Shown here: positions 24,777-34,157 of the stretch, piece by piece | Layout of the letters: each line of letters begins with the position of its first letter | How positions within the stretch are numbered: the stretch's first letter is position 1 | Assembly: GCF_001678845.1 (NCBI RefSeq) | Contig: NZ_MAIQ01000001.1 | Location: forward strand, 23,146-87,145 | Length of the DNA: 64,000 nt | From: Christensenella intestinihominis | GTDB lineage: Bacteria; Bacillota; Clostridia; Christensenellales; Christensenellaceae | Direction of reading: 5' to 3' | Translations under genes and position numbers: made by a program | Notes under the pieces: model-generated | What the model was told of the DNA's origin: nothing | The model's database searches: none | What the model saw: the letters and a program-made list of their open reading frames with translations, nothing else

Positions 24777-25565
24777 ATGCAAGCAAAAGAATTGCCGATT
24801 GGCGTTTTCGATTCGGGCGCAGGCGGGGTAAGCGTGCTCGCCCAGGCAAAAATATGCCTGCCGCACGAAAAATTTATTTATTATGGGGATAGCGCAAATG
24901 CCCCCTACGGTACGAAATCGGAGGATGAAATCCGCGATCTTTCGCTTGCCTGCGGAGATTTTTTGTTCCGCCAGGGCGTGAAAATGATCGTCATTGCCTG
25001 CAATACGGCGACCAGCATTACGGTACAGGCAATGCGTGAAAAGTACAATATTCCAATTATCAGCATAGAGCCGGCGGTAAAGCCGGCGGTGGAAAAATAT
25101 CCTGACGGTAAGATTGCCGTTCTGGCGACCCCTGCGACCCTTCATCAAAAGCGGTATTTCCACCTCCTCAGCAAATTGAACGCGGCGAAGCAGGTGGTCA
25201 ATATTGAATGCGGCAGCCTTGCGGAGCTTGTAGAACGGGGAAACCTGTCCGATCCGCATATCAAGGCCTATCTTTATGAAAAGCTTTTGCCGTACAGGGG
25301 CCAAAATTTTGGCGGCGTGGTCGTTGGATGTACGCATTATTCTTTCGTAAGCAGCCAGATTCGTGATGTGGCGAGAAAAATTTGCGGCGGTTCGTGTGAA
25401 ATATTCGACGGCATGTATGGCACGGCACGGCATATCGCGGAGGTGCTTGCGGAAGAAGCGCTTTTAAGTGGATCACCGGAAGAAGGGGATGTAACATTTT
25501 TTTCTTCCGGGGAAATGGGTCATGTTGACGTTTTCAAACGTTTTTTTCAAAACTTTCTGAAATAA
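24777..25565 (+). CDS. murI: Glutamate racemase
   Basis: This 262-residue enzyme makes D-glutamate for peptidoglycan. The two catalytic cysteines are visible in ACNTATS (about residue 75) and GCTHY (about residue 185); the N-terminal GVFDSGAGGVSVL and YYGDSANAPYG segments are diagnostic. ATG at 24777 gives the expected N-terminus; the ribosome binding site (CGGGA) is weak. The upstream in-frame extension has the rpsT/murI promoters in it and is not coding. Confidence 0.96.
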   Translation: MQAKELPIGVFDSGAGGVSVLAQAKICLPHEKFIYYGDSANAPYGTKSEDEIRDLSLACGDFLFRQGVKMIVIACNTATSITVQAMREKYNIPIISIEPAVKPAVEKYPDGKIAVLATPATLHQKRYFHLLSKLNAAKQVVNIECGSLAELVERGNLSDPHIKAYLYEKLLPYRGQNFGGVVVGCTHYSFVSSQIRDVARKICGGSCEIFDGMYGTARHIAEVLAEEALLSGSPEEGDVTFFSSGEMGHVDVFKRFFQNFLK

Positions 25566-25599
25566 AGAAAAAAGGGCTGGCATTTCAGGTCCCGTTGGT

Positions 25600-25649
25600 G
25601 TACTATATGTAGTGCCTGAATTGTGCTGGTGGCACTAAATATATTGCGC
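25600..25649 (+). promoter_or_regulatory. Pair of NrdR boxes upstream of nrdJ
   Basis: Two 16-bp sites (25600-25615 and 25634-25649) each match about 12 of 16 positions of the NrdR consensus acaCwAtATaTwGtgt, the first with the core CTATATGTAG. They are 34 bp apart start to start, close to the usual three helical turns. NrdR represses ribonucleotide reductase genes in response to nucleotide pools, so nrdJ is probably an NrdR target; nrdR itself is not in the window. Confidence 0.7.
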
Positions 25650-25663
25650 AGGGGGATTTTTTA

Positions 25664-27901
25664 ATGTTAAGCAAAAACGCGGTAACGGTGCTTGAAAGAC
25701 GTTATCTGAAAAAGGATGCGGCTGGAAAGCCAATCGAAAAACCGGAAGACCTTTTTAAACGCGTGGCCAAGGCCATTGCAGAGGCGGACAGGGAATTTGA
25801 TGCGGATGCAGATGTAAAAACAACACAGGATATTTTCTACGACATGATGTCTCATTTAAAATTCATGCCGAATTCGCCGACGTTAATGAATGCGGGCAGG
25901 CCGCTTGGGCAGCTTTCCGCGTGCTTTGTTCTCCCGGTCGCGGACAGCATGGAGGCCATTTTTGATGCGCTTAAAAATGCGGCGTTGATTCATAAAAGCG
26001 GCGGCGGGACAGGCTTTTCTTTTTCGCGCCTGCGTCCGGCAGGGGCGGCGGTCAATTCCACGGGCGGAGTGGCCAGCGGACCGATTAGCTTTATGAAGGT
26101 ATTCAATGCCGCAACGGAGGCTGTGAAGCAGGGGGGAACCCGCCGCGGTGCGAATATGGGCATTTTACGCATCGATCATCCGGACATCATGGATTTCATC
26201 CAGTGCAAGAAAAATACGACCGAAATTACAAATTTCAATATCAGCGTGGGAGTCACGGAAGAGTTTATGAAAGCCGTCCATGAAAAGCGTGAATATGCTC
26301 TGATTGACCCGCACGATAAAAAAGAGTGCGGAAGGCTTTACGCTCCGGACGTATTCGATTTGATTGTAAAGATGGCGTGGACGAACGGCGAGCCGGGTAT
26401 TGTCTTCCTGGACCGGATCAATCGTGATAACCCGGTGCCGTCCCTCGGTGAAGTGGAGAGCACAAACCCCTGTGGAGAACAACCGCTGTTGCCCTTTGAA
26501 AGCTGCAATCTCGGCTCCATCAACCTTGACGCCATGCTTGTTAAAAAAGACGGCGAATATGAGCTTGATTATGAGGAATTCGAGCGGACGATCCATAATG
26601 CGGTGCATTTTCTGGATAATGTAATTACCGTAAATAGCTATCCGCTTGATGAAATTCGGGAAATGACCCTCTCGACCCGCAAAATCGGGCTTGGGCTGAT
26701 GGGGTTCGCGGATATCCTGTACAAACTAAAAATTCCCTATAATTCCGATGAAGCAATTGCCCTGGCGGAAAGGATCATGCAGTTTTTGCGTGATACGGCG
26801 CGTAAGGCTTCCAATGAACTCGCAAAAGCGCGCGGCACGTTTCCGACCTATTCGGAAAGTGTGTTCAAATCAAATGGAATCGTCCAAAGGAACGCTACGG
26901 TTACGACAATTGCCCCTACGGGAACCATTTCGATTATTTGCAGCGCCTCCTCAGGTATTGAGCCGATTTTTGGGCTTTCCTATATTCGCAATGTCATGGA
27001 TAACGACGAGCTTCTGGAAATCCATCCGTACTTTGAGGAAGTCATGAAGGAACGGGGATTGTACAGTAAAGAACTGATGTCGCGGATTGCGCAGGAAGGG
27101 ACGATCGCCCATATTGAAGAAATTCCGCAGGATATCCGAGATGTATTTGTAACCGCGCACGATATCACGCCGGAATACCATGTGCGTATGCAGGCGGCGT
27201 TCCAAAAATATACGGACAATGCGGTTTCCAAAACCGTGAATTTCCCGCGCGAGGCGACGCAGGGCGATGTGCGGACGGTTTATGAACTGGCGTATGAGCT
27301 CGGACTCAAGGGAGTTACAATTTACCGTGACGGGTCCCGGGACGCACAGGTTTTGAATATCGGGAAGGTAAACAAGGCGGAGGAATCCGGTGCAGGCGGC
27401 GCCGCTCCGGAGAAAGACGAGGGCCGGGTCGCGCCGCGGATGCGTCCGGAAATCACGCAGGGAATTACGCAAAAGGTTAAGATTGGATGCGGGAATCTTT
27501 ACATTACGGTAAATTATGATGAGAATGGAATTTGCGAGGTCTTTACGAATCTGGGACGGGCCGGAGGATGTCCTTCCCAATCCGAAGCGACAAGCCGCCT
27601 GATCTCGACGGCGCTGCGTTCCGGAATGGATGTGGAATCCATTGTGGAACAGTTGCGCGGAATCCGCTGCCATTCCACGCTCCGCAAGGCGGGGGATGTG
27701 AAGGTCCTCTCGTGCCCGGATGCAATCGGCCGGGTGCTCCAGACAGTGGCGCAGATGCAAAGCGAAAAAATCGCCCCGCTTGTCATGCAGGACGAACCCA
27801 ATGCGCCTGACGATTCCAAATGCCCGGAGTGCGGGAAACCGCTTTCCTTTGAAGGCGGGTGCAACATTTGCCGCTCCTGCGGTTATTCCAAGTGCGGATA
27901 A
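25664..27901 (+). CDS. nrdJ: Vitamin B12-dependent (class II) ribonucleotide reductase
   Basis: This 745-residue enzyme reduces ribonucleotides to deoxyribonucleotides using adenosylcobalamin, with no oxygen requirement. Seen are NSPTLMNAG and the first redox Cys in LSACFVLP, the SGGGTGFSFSRLR segment, the radical-site motif NPCGEQPLLPFESCNLGSINL region, and the C-terminal Cys-rich tail (CPECGKPL...CNICRSCGYSKC) that re-reduces the active site. No N-terminal ATP-cone is apparent. GGGGGA lies 9 nt before ATG. Two NrdR boxes precede it, and cobU/cobC lie 16 kb away. Confidence 0.96.
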   Translation: MLSKNAVTVLERRYLKKDAAGKPIEKPEDLFKRVAKAIAEADREFDADADVKTTQDIFYDMMSHLKFMPNSPTLMNAGRPLGQLSACFVLPVADSMEAIFDALKNAALIHKSGGGTGFSFSRLRPAGAAVNSTGGVASGPISFMKVFNAATEAVKQGGTRRGANMGILRIDHPDIMDFIQCKKNTTEITNFNISVGVTEEFMKAVHEKREYALIDPHDKKECGRLYAPDVFDLIVKMAWTNGEPGIVFLDRINRDNPVPSLGEVESTNPCGEQPLLPFESCNLGSINLDAMLVKKDGEYELDYEEFERTIHNAVHFLDNVITVNSYPLDEIREMTLSTRKIGLGLMGFADILYKLKIPYNSDEAIALAERIMQFLRDTARKASNELAKARGTFPTYSESVFKSNGIVQRNATVTTIAPTGTISIICSASSGIEPIFGLSYIRNVMDNDELLEIHPYFEEVMKERGLYSKELMSRIAQEGTIAHIEEIPQDIRDVFVTAHDITPEYHVRMQAAFQKYTDNAVSKTVNFPREATQGDVRTVYELAYELGLKGVTIYRDGSRDAQVLNIGKVNKAEESGAGGAAPEKDEGRVAPRMRPEITQGITQKVKIGCGNLYITVNYDENGICEVFTNLGRAGGCPSQSEATSRLISTALRSGMDVESIVEQLRGIRCHSTLRKAGDVKVLSCPDAIGRVLQTVAQMQSEKIAPLVMQDEPNAPDDSKCPECGKPLSFEGGCNICRSCGYSKCG

Positions 27902-27925
27902 CCGGGGCTTATGAAATGAAAAGCG

Positions 27926-27959
27926 GGCAGGATATCCCAATACGGTATCCTGCCTTTTT
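27926..27959 (+). terminator. Intrinsic terminator of nrdJ
   Basis: A 9-bp stem GGCAGGATA / TATCCTGCC (27926-27934 and 27946-27954) with an 11-nt loop is followed by TTTTT. Confidence 0.88.
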
Positions 27960-28098
27960 CTGTATAGAGCAAGGAAACTCCTGCCTGGAACATATCAGAA
28001 CGCCGGTTTTTAATCCGTAAATTTAGTTTTATGGTTGATTTTTTGCGGTAGATGTATGATACTTAATAGTGAATCTGACCTGTAAAGAGAGGGTTTAT

Positions 28099-28758
28099 AT
28101 GCCTGCCAAGGAATTTGAAAGCAAATTGAGGTATCTGATTATTTCGGTGCCCGATGTGATCAGGACAGCGCCGGGGATCAAAATATTCGGGCGCACCCTT
28201 CGGTCCTTCCTGTTTACGACGGATATCGCGCTGATTCGGAACACCGATGCAGATGCAATTATGGCGGTCTATCCGTTTACCCCCCAGCCGTCCATAAACC
28301 AGGCGATTATGACGACGGCCGATGTGCCCGTTATGTGCAGCGTTGGCGGAGGGGAACTGAAAGACGAGCGCGCGGTTCACCTGGCGCTGGAAACCGAATT
28401 TCGCGGTGCGGTAGGGGCGGTGTTAAGCCCGGAAATCGGTAACGACATTATCGCGAAGATAAAAAAACGGGTGGATATTCCGGTTGTGGTAACGGTGGTT
28501 TCGGAAAAAGAAGATATTGAACGAAGGATTGAAAGCGGTGCGGATATCCTGAATGTATCCGGTGCGGCGGATACCTGCCGTATTATCGAGCGGATACGCA
28601 ATAAATATCCTTATATGCCGATCATTGCGACGGGCGGTCCTACGGATGACAGCATTCGCGAAACCATTGCCTGCGGCGCGGATGCGATTACCTACACGCC
28701 TCCGACCAATGCGGAATTGTTTAAGAAGACGATGCAGCTTTTCCGGGAGAATCTGTAA
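28099..28758 (+). CDS. Conserved TIM-barrel protein of unknown function
   Basis: This 219-residue protein looks like a phosphate-binding TIM barrel: alternating strand segments (ADAIMAVYPF, VPVMCSVGGG, IPVVVTVVS, ADILNVSGA, MPIIATGGPT, GADAITYTPP), with the ATGGPTDDSI turn in the position of the standard phosphate-binding loop. Proteins of this type are common in Clostridia and are usually labelled only as hydrolases; no function is known to me. ATG at 28099 follows AGAGGG by 7 nt. It stands as a single gene between two terminators. Confidence 0.7.
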   Translation: MPAKEFESKLRYLIISVPDVIRTAPGIKIFGRTLRSFLFTTDIALIRNTDADAIMAVYPFTPQPSINQAIMTTADVPVMCSVGGGELKDERAVHLALETEFRGAVGAVLSPEIGNDIIAKIKKRVDIPVVVTVVSEKEDIERRIESGADILNVSGAADTCRIIERIRNKYPYMPIIATGGPTDDSIRETIACGADAITYTPPTNAELFKKTMQLFRENL

Positions 28759-28760
28759 AT

Positions 28761-28791
28761 AAAAAATCCGGCCTTGAGGGCCGGATTTTTT
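28761..28791. terminator. Bidirectional terminator
   Basis: A 13-bp perfect stem (28761-28773 with 28779-28791) begins with A6 and ends with T6, with a 5-nt loop. It serves the TIM-barrel gene on plus and the small membrane protein gene on minus. Confidence 0.9.
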
Positions 28792-28799
28792 CTGCTGTT

Positions 28800-29087
28800 T
28801 TAACCAAACAATCTTCCTGTAAGCGCTCCGACGAGGATAAATAACCCAAGACCGATAATCAGGCCGATGAGCCAGAATTTAGTGAACAAAGCCAGCCGCA
28901 TGTCGAGCGAACGCTCAATTTTCCGCTGGCCGAAGATGACGACGGCAAAGATAATGATAAACAAATATTGCAGCAAAATATTGTCGGATTCACTGCCGAA
29001 ATAAATTGCGAGCCAGATGCCGATCCCGGCGACAATCCCCAAAAACCTCTGCCAAAAATTCAATTGTTTTTCCGTAAGTTGTTTCAT
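28800..29087 (-). CDS. Small three-span membrane protein of unknown function
   Basis: The 95-residue protein has hydrophobic spans at about 15-32, 38-52 and 66-92 and a basic linker (GQRKIERSLDMR). On the minus strand GAGGGG lies about 8 nt before the ATG, a good ribosome binding site. No family is recognised. It is a single gene ending at the bidirectional terminator. Confidence 0.7.
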   Translation of the reverse strand: MKQLTEKQLNFWQRFLGIVAGIGIWLAIYFGSESDNILLQYLFIIIFAVVIFGQRKIERSLDMRLALFTKFWLIGLIIGLGLFILVGALTGRLFG

Positions 29088-29275
29088 AGAATACCCCTCA
29101 ATTCCAAGTGCTTTTCCTATTATTGCACAGAATGCCTTTAAATTCCATATTAAATCGAAAAATTTATTTATTTTTTAGCAGGAATCTGTTACACTGAATA
29201 TATCTTCATTTCAAATATTGGAATTTAAGTTTAAGAGGCTTCACATAAATAAATATCATTAGGGAGGCTTATTAC

Positions 29276-31351
29276 ATGAAAGTATATCATCCACAGGACA
29301 TTTTTAACATTGCGGTTGTCGGGCACGGCGGAGAAGGAAAGACGACGCTCGTCGAGGCAATGCTTTATGATTCCGGTGCAATAGAGCGTATGGGCCGCGT
29401 GGAAGACGGAAATACCGCGACGGACTATGACGGCGAAGAGGTTAAGCGGCAGATATCAATTGGGCTTGCACTTGCCCCCGTTGAATGGAAAAATAAGAAA
29501 ATCAATCTGATCGACGCCCCGGGGTATTTTGATTTTGAAGGGGAAGCGGTTGCGGCATATGAACTCTGCGACAGCGCACTGATTGTGTTAAGCGCGAATG
29601 GAACGGTGCCGGTGGGCGCGCAAAAGGCTTATGATTATTGTTCAAAGCACGAAATTCCGCGAGCGTTCCTTGTTAATCAGGTAGATAAGGAGCATGCGGA
29701 TTACATGAAAACGGTTGCCGCGCTTGGAACCAAATACACCTCCGCAATCACAGCCGTGCAGATGCCCGTTATGCAGGACGGCAAGTTTGTCGGCATCGTT
29801 GATATTATCGGCATGAAAGCATATCTTTTCGACGGCCAGAATGTGAAAGAAGCGGAAATCCCGGCGGACTGTTCCGCAGATGCGGAAAGCCTGCGGGAAA
29901 CTCTGGTGGAGAATGCCGCCGGTAATGACGAGGAACTGATGGAGAAGTTTTTCGACGGTCAGGAGCTTTCCACGGAAGATATTTTAAAGGGCCTGCGGGC
30001 GGGAATTCTCCAGGGGAGCATCGCTCCCGTATTTGTCAGTGCGGCTGCGCCGAATACCGGAGTCCGGGAACTGATGGATGAAATGATTGCCCTTATGCCG
30101 AATGCGGCGGAAATGCCGGGCACCGAAGCGCTCGATGCCGCCGGAAATTCCGTAACGCTTAAAATCGATACTTCCGCACCATTTACGGCGCATGTTTTAA
30201 AGACAATCGCGGACCCGTTTGTGGGAAAATTATCTATCATAAAAATTGTACAGGGTACGTTGAAATCGGATATGTCCATCACAAATGCCAATACGGGCAA
30301 ACCGGAAAAATGTTCGGGCCTTGGCGTTATGCGCGGTAAGAAGCTGATTAATATAGGCGAGCTCGAAGCCGGCGATATCGGCGCGGTTGCCAAGCTGCAG
30401 CATACGGCGACAGGCGATACGCTGTGTTCTACGTCGTGCGTCGTGAAATTCCCGCCGCTTGATTTTCCGGAGCCCTGCATCTGCCTTGCAGTCGGCGCGA
30501 AAAAAAAGGGCGAGGAAGAAAAGGTATTTTCCGGCCTGCATCGCCTGGAGGATGAAGACCCGACGTTTAAACTTGTAAAAGATACCGAGACGGGCGATAT
30601 GCTTGCCAACGGTATGGGAGAAATGCACCTTGAAGTAATCAACAACAAACTGAAAAGCAAATTCAATGTGGAAGGCGAGCTGCATGATCCGCGGATTCCG
30701 TATCGCGAAGCAATTAAAAAAGCCGTCAAGGCACAGGGGAAACATAAAAAGCAGTCGGGCGGCCACGGGCAGTACGGCGATGTATGGATCGAGTTTTCGC
30801 CCGTTCCGGACGGGCTCGCCGACTTTGTGTTCGAAGATAAAATTGTCGGCGGCGTTGTACCGAGACAATATATTCCGGCCGTAGAAAAAGGCCTTAAGGA
30901 AAGCATCAGGAAGGGCGTGCTGGCGGGTTATCCGGTGGTCGGGCTGAAATGCACGCTCTATGACGGCTCCTACCACACGGTGGATTCTTCGGAAATGGCG
31001 TTTAAGGTGGCCGCGAACCTTGCGTTCAAAAAGGGAATTGCGGAAGCGAATCCGGTTCTCCTCGAACCGATTATGAAAGTTGTGGTTACGATCCCGGACG
31101 AATACATGGGGGATATTATTGGCGACCTCAACCGCAGGCGCGGAAGAATTCTCGGAATGAATCCGCTTGACGGGGTGCAGGAAGTGACGGCCGAAGTGCC
31201 GCTCAGTGAATTGTTTAAATATGCGACGGACCTGCGGTCCATGACACAGGCGCGCGGTACGTTTAAGCAGACCTTTGAGCGGTATGAAGAGGTTCCGGCG
31301 CAGATGGCAGGAAAAATTATCGAACAGGCAAAAAAAGATATGGAAGAATAA
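29276..31351 (+). CDS. Elongation factor G-like GTPase (EF-G2 type)
   Basis: The 691-residue protein has the full EF-G domain order (G domain, domains II to V) but non-standard G motifs: P-loop GHGGEGKT (16-23), G3 DAPGYFDF (80-87) with Tyr84 where translational GTPases have the catalytic His, and G4 NQVD (134-137). This pattern is known for the EF-G2/FusA2-like paralogue group, whose role differs from the main translocase. GGGAGG precedes the ATG by 9 nt. It is monocistronic with a strong terminator. Confidence 0.88.
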   Translation: MKVYHPQDIFNIAVVGHGGEGKTTLVEAMLYDSGAIERMGRVEDGNTATDYDGEEVKRQISIGLALAPVEWKNKKINLIDAPGYFDFEGEAVAAYELCDSALIVLSANGTVPVGAQKAYDYCSKHEIPRAFLVNQVDKEHADYMKTVAALGTKYTSAITAVQMPVMQDGKFVGIVDIIGMKAYLFDGQNVKEAEIPADCSADAESLRETLVENAAGNDEELMEKFFDGQELSTEDILKGLRAGILQGSIAPVFVSAAAPNTGVRELMDEMIALMPNAAEMPGTEALDAAGNSVTLKIDTSAPFTAHVLKTIADPFVGKLSIIKIVQGTLKSDMSITNANTGKPEKCSGLGVMRGKKLINIGELEAGDIGAVAKLQHTATGDTLCSTSCVVKFPPLDFPEPCICLAVGAKKKGEEEKVFSGLHRLEDEDPTFKLVKDTETGDMLANGMGEMHLEVINNKLKSKFNVEGELHDPRIPYREAIKKAVKAQGKHKKQSGGHGQYGDVWIEFSPVPDGLADFVFEDKIVGGVVPRQYIPAVEKGLKESIRKGVLAGYPVVGLKCTLYDGSYHTVDSSEMAFKVAANLAFKKGIAEANPVLLEPIMKVVVTIPDEYMGDIIGDLNRRRGRILGMNPLDGVQEVTAEVPLSELFKYATDLRSMTQARGTFKQTFERYEEVPAQMAGKIIEQAKKDMEE

Positions 31352-31367
31352 CTTGAAAACTGGTAAG

Positions 31368-31400
31368 ATAAAGGCTGTGGCGACACAGCCTTTATTTTTT
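31368..31400 (+). terminator. Intrinsic terminator after the EF-G-like gene
   Basis: A 12-bp perfect stem (31368-31379 with 31384-31395), loop GCGA, followed by T residues. Confidence 0.92.
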
Positions 31401-31488
31401 GGCGCCGAAACAGGCCGGGCCCTTTTGCGGCTTTGTGCCGGAGCAGGATTGATTAAGATAAAATTTTAAATTGTACGGGAGAATATGA

Positions 31489-33240
31489 ATGAGAAAGACA
31501 AAAATTATTTGCACACTTGGGCCTTCCAGTGAAGATGAAAATTCGATCAGCCGCATGGTGGAAGCCGGTATGGATGTGGCGCGTCTTAATTTTTCGCATG
31601 GAGACCACAAGACCCAGTTGGAGCGCATCAAAAAAATCAGAAAAATAAGCAAGGCGATGGGAAGGCATATTTCCTGCCTTTTGGATACGAAAGGTCCGGA
31701 AATCAGGATCGGCACCTTCAAAGATGGGCGCATTGAGCTTCACGAGGGCGATACCTTCACACTTACGACGCGCGAGGTGGAGGGGGACGAAACATGCGTA
31801 TCTGTTTCATTCAAAGATTTGCCGCAGGACCTGGCCCAGAAAGCGATTGTCCTGATTGACGACGGCCTGATCGAGATGCAGGTAATGTGCATCACCGATA
31901 CGGAAATCACCTGCAAAGTCCTGAACGGCGGCGTGCTTTCCGACCGCAAGGGCGTTAATGTTCCCGGCTTCTCCGTATCCCTGCCTTATATCAGCGAGAA
32001 AGACCGTGCGGATATCATTTTTGGTATTGAAAATGACGTTGATTTTATCGCCGCCAGCTTTACCCGCAGCGAACAGGATATTCTCGATATTAAACGCATT
32101 CTCGATGAGCACAAATGTAAAAGCATTAAAATCATTGCCAAGATTGAAAATGCGGAAGGCGTAAAAAATATTGACGATATCCTGCGCGTGTCCGACGGCA
32201 TTATGGTGGCGCGCGGCGATATGGGAGTGGAAATTCCGCTCGAAGAGGTGCCTGTACTGCAAAAGCAGCTGATTCGCAAGGCGTATGGGGCGGGAAAAAT
32301 TGTTATTACGGCAACCCAGATGCTGGAGAGCATGATGCACAATCCGCGGCCGACACGTGCCGAGACAACCGATATTGCCAATGCGATTTATGACGGAACG
32401 AGCGCGATTATGCTGTCCGGTGAAACGGCCGCCGGGAAATATCCCGTGGAATGCGTCAAAACAATGGCGCGTATTGCGCTGCGCACCGAAAAAGATATCA
32501 ATTATGAAATGCGGTTCAAGAAAAACGACATGGCGCAAATTTCGGACGTGACGAACGCCATATCGCACGCCGCCTGCACAACGGCCTATGACCTTGGAGC
32601 CTCCGCGATCATTGCCGTAACAAAAACCGGACGGTCGGTTCGTATGGTGTCAAAATACAGGCCTTCCATCCCGATTATCGGCTGCTCGCCGGATGAACAG
32701 GTGTGCCGCCAGCTCAGTATGTCGTGGGGTGTAACACCCATGAAGGTAGAGCAAAAGCTCAATACGGACGAGCTGTTTGAGATGGTCGTAAACTATGGAA
32801 AGAAAGCGGGGCTGCTTGAAAATGGCGATCTCGTGGTAATTATGGCCGGTGTGCCGCTTGGCATCGCGGGAACCACCAATCTTTTGAAGGTTCATATCGT
32901 GGGGGATGTGCTGGTAAAGGGAACGGGGATCAACGGCTTGTGCGCCTCCGGGAACCTTTGTGTTGCACGTACGGAAAAGGAAGCGCGCCAAACCTTTAAG
33001 CAGGGCGATATTTTGGCGGTTCCCACGACGTCCAATAATATTTTGGATTTAATGAAGCAATCCGCGGGTATTATAACAGAAGAGGACGGCCCGGATACGC
33101 ATGCCGCTATTGTCGGTATGGCGCTCGATATTCCCGTGCTGGTGGGGGCGGTGAGCGCAACGCAAATATTGAAAAGCGGGACGCATATTAAGCTGGATGC
33201 GGAACGCGGGCTTGTCTGCAATGAGAATCGTGAGGACTAA
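31489..33240 (+). CDS. pyk: Pyruvate kinase with C-terminal PEP-utiliser-like domain
   Basis: This 583-residue glycolytic enzyme makes pyruvate and ATP from phosphoenolpyruvate and ADP. Visible are KIICTLGPSS, the substrate-binding ARLNFSHGDH, the catalytic Lys in IIAKIEN, and MVARGDMGVEIP. Beyond the usual 475 residues it carries the extra domain found in many Bacillota, similar to PEP-utilising enzymes, including EEDGPDTHAAIVG with the phospho-His position kept (His538). ATG at 31489 follows GGGAGA. Confidence 0.96.
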   Translation: MRKTKIICTLGPSSEDENSISRMVEAGMDVARLNFSHGDHKTQLERIKKIRKISKAMGRHISCLLDTKGPEIRIGTFKDGRIELHEGDTFTLTTREVEGDETCVSVSFKDLPQDLAQKAIVLIDDGLIEMQVMCITDTEITCKVLNGGVLSDRKGVNVPGFSVSLPYISEKDRADIIFGIENDVDFIAASFTRSEQDILDIKRILDEHKCKSIKIIAKIENAEGVKNIDDILRVSDGIMVARGDMGVEIPLEEVPVLQKQLIRKAYGAGKIVITATQMLESMMHNPRPTRAETTDIANAIYDGTSAIMLSGETAAGKYPVECVKTMARIALRTEKDINYEMRFKKNDMAQISDVTNAISHAACTTAYDLGASAIIAVTKTGRSVRMVSKYRPSIPIIGCSPDEQVCRQLSMSWGVTPMKVEQKLNTDELFEMVVNYGKKAGLLENGDLVVIMAGVPLGIAGTTNLLKVHIVGDVLVKGTGINGLCASGNLCVARTEKEARQTFKQGDILAVPTTSNNILDLMKQSAGIITEEDGPDTHAAIVGMALDIPVLVGAVSATQILKSGTHIKLDAERGLVCNENRED

Positions 33241-33248
33241 TAATATTT

Positions 33249-34157
33249 ATGCTTAATTTTAAACCGTTGGAGCTTGAAGATAAACCAATCTTTGATCGTT
33301 TTGTATTGCCGCAGCAATTCCGGCATTCCGAAGCTTCCTTTTCCAATATGTATACATGGCAGGAAGCGTGGGATATCCAGATGGCAGTGGAGGGGAACGG
33401 CCTGTATATCTGGATGTACAGCGACGTATATAAACCATTTATGCTTCCTCCTTACCTGCGGGACCCCGGCGAATCAATCGAGCCGTATATGCGGAAATGT
33501 GAAGAGTATATGGCAGGCAGGGGCGGCGTATTCTATATTAAATGCGCCACACCGCGCATGGTGGAGAAAATAAAAGATGATTGCGGTGATCGTTATGGCT
33601 TTGTCTATGACGAATATAATTCGGAGTACATTTATAACGCAGAAGACCTGATTAACCTTTCCGGGAAAAAATATCATTCCAAGCGAAATCATATCAATGC
33701 GTTTCTCCGCAGCTATCAAAGTGAATTCGATCTGTATGACGATAAATACCGGGATGAGTGCCTGAAAATTCAGGAAGACTGGGCAACGGATAAGGATGCC
33801 GATCCCCGGGAGGCGGAAGAAGAAATGCTCTCCATTACAAAAGCACTCGACCACTGGCGGGAACTGAATTTCAAGGGCTGTGTGATTAAGGTTGCGGGAG
33901 AGGTTGTCGCGTTTTCCTTTGGGGAACAAATCAGCGAGGATACGGCAATCATCCATATTGAAAAGGCGCGTTCGGGCTATAACGGCTTATTTACCTACGT
34001 GAATAATGCCTTTGTGAAAAATGTGTGGCCGCATTGTACGTACATCAATCGCGCGGAGGACATGGGAGTCCCCGGAATCCGTAAGGCAAAACAATCCTAC
34101 CATCCTGTGTTTATGCTGGAAAAGTATGACGTGATTTTAAGCGGTGAAACAGCATGA
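33249..34157 (+). CDS. DUF2156 (phosphatidylglycerol lysyltransferase C-terminal-like) protein
   Basis: The 302-residue protein fits the DUF2156 family, a GNAT-like fold related to the soluble domain of aminoacyl-phosphatidylglycerol synthases. Seen are the FRHSEASFSNMYTW opening, GKKYHSKRNHINAF (typical of the family) and the late YINRAEDMGVPGIRKAKQSYHP. It lacks the membrane flippase domain. It overlaps the next GNAT gene by 4 nt, so the two are co-translated. Substrate unknown. Confidence 0.85.
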   Translation: MLNFKPLELEDKPIFDRFVLPQQFRHSEASFSNMYTWQEAWDIQMAVEGNGLYIWMYSDVYKPFMLPPYLRDPGESIEPYMRKCEEYMAGRGGVFYIKCATPRMVEKIKDDCGDRYGFVYDEYNSEYIYNAEDLINLSGKKYHSKRNHINAFLRSYQSEFDLYDDKYRDECLKIQEDWATDKDADPREAEEEMLSITKALDHWRELNFKGCVIKVAGEVVAFSFGEQISEDTAIIHIEKARSGYNGLFTYVNNAFVKNVWPHCTYINRAEDMGVPGIRKAKQSYHPVFMLEKYDVILSGETA

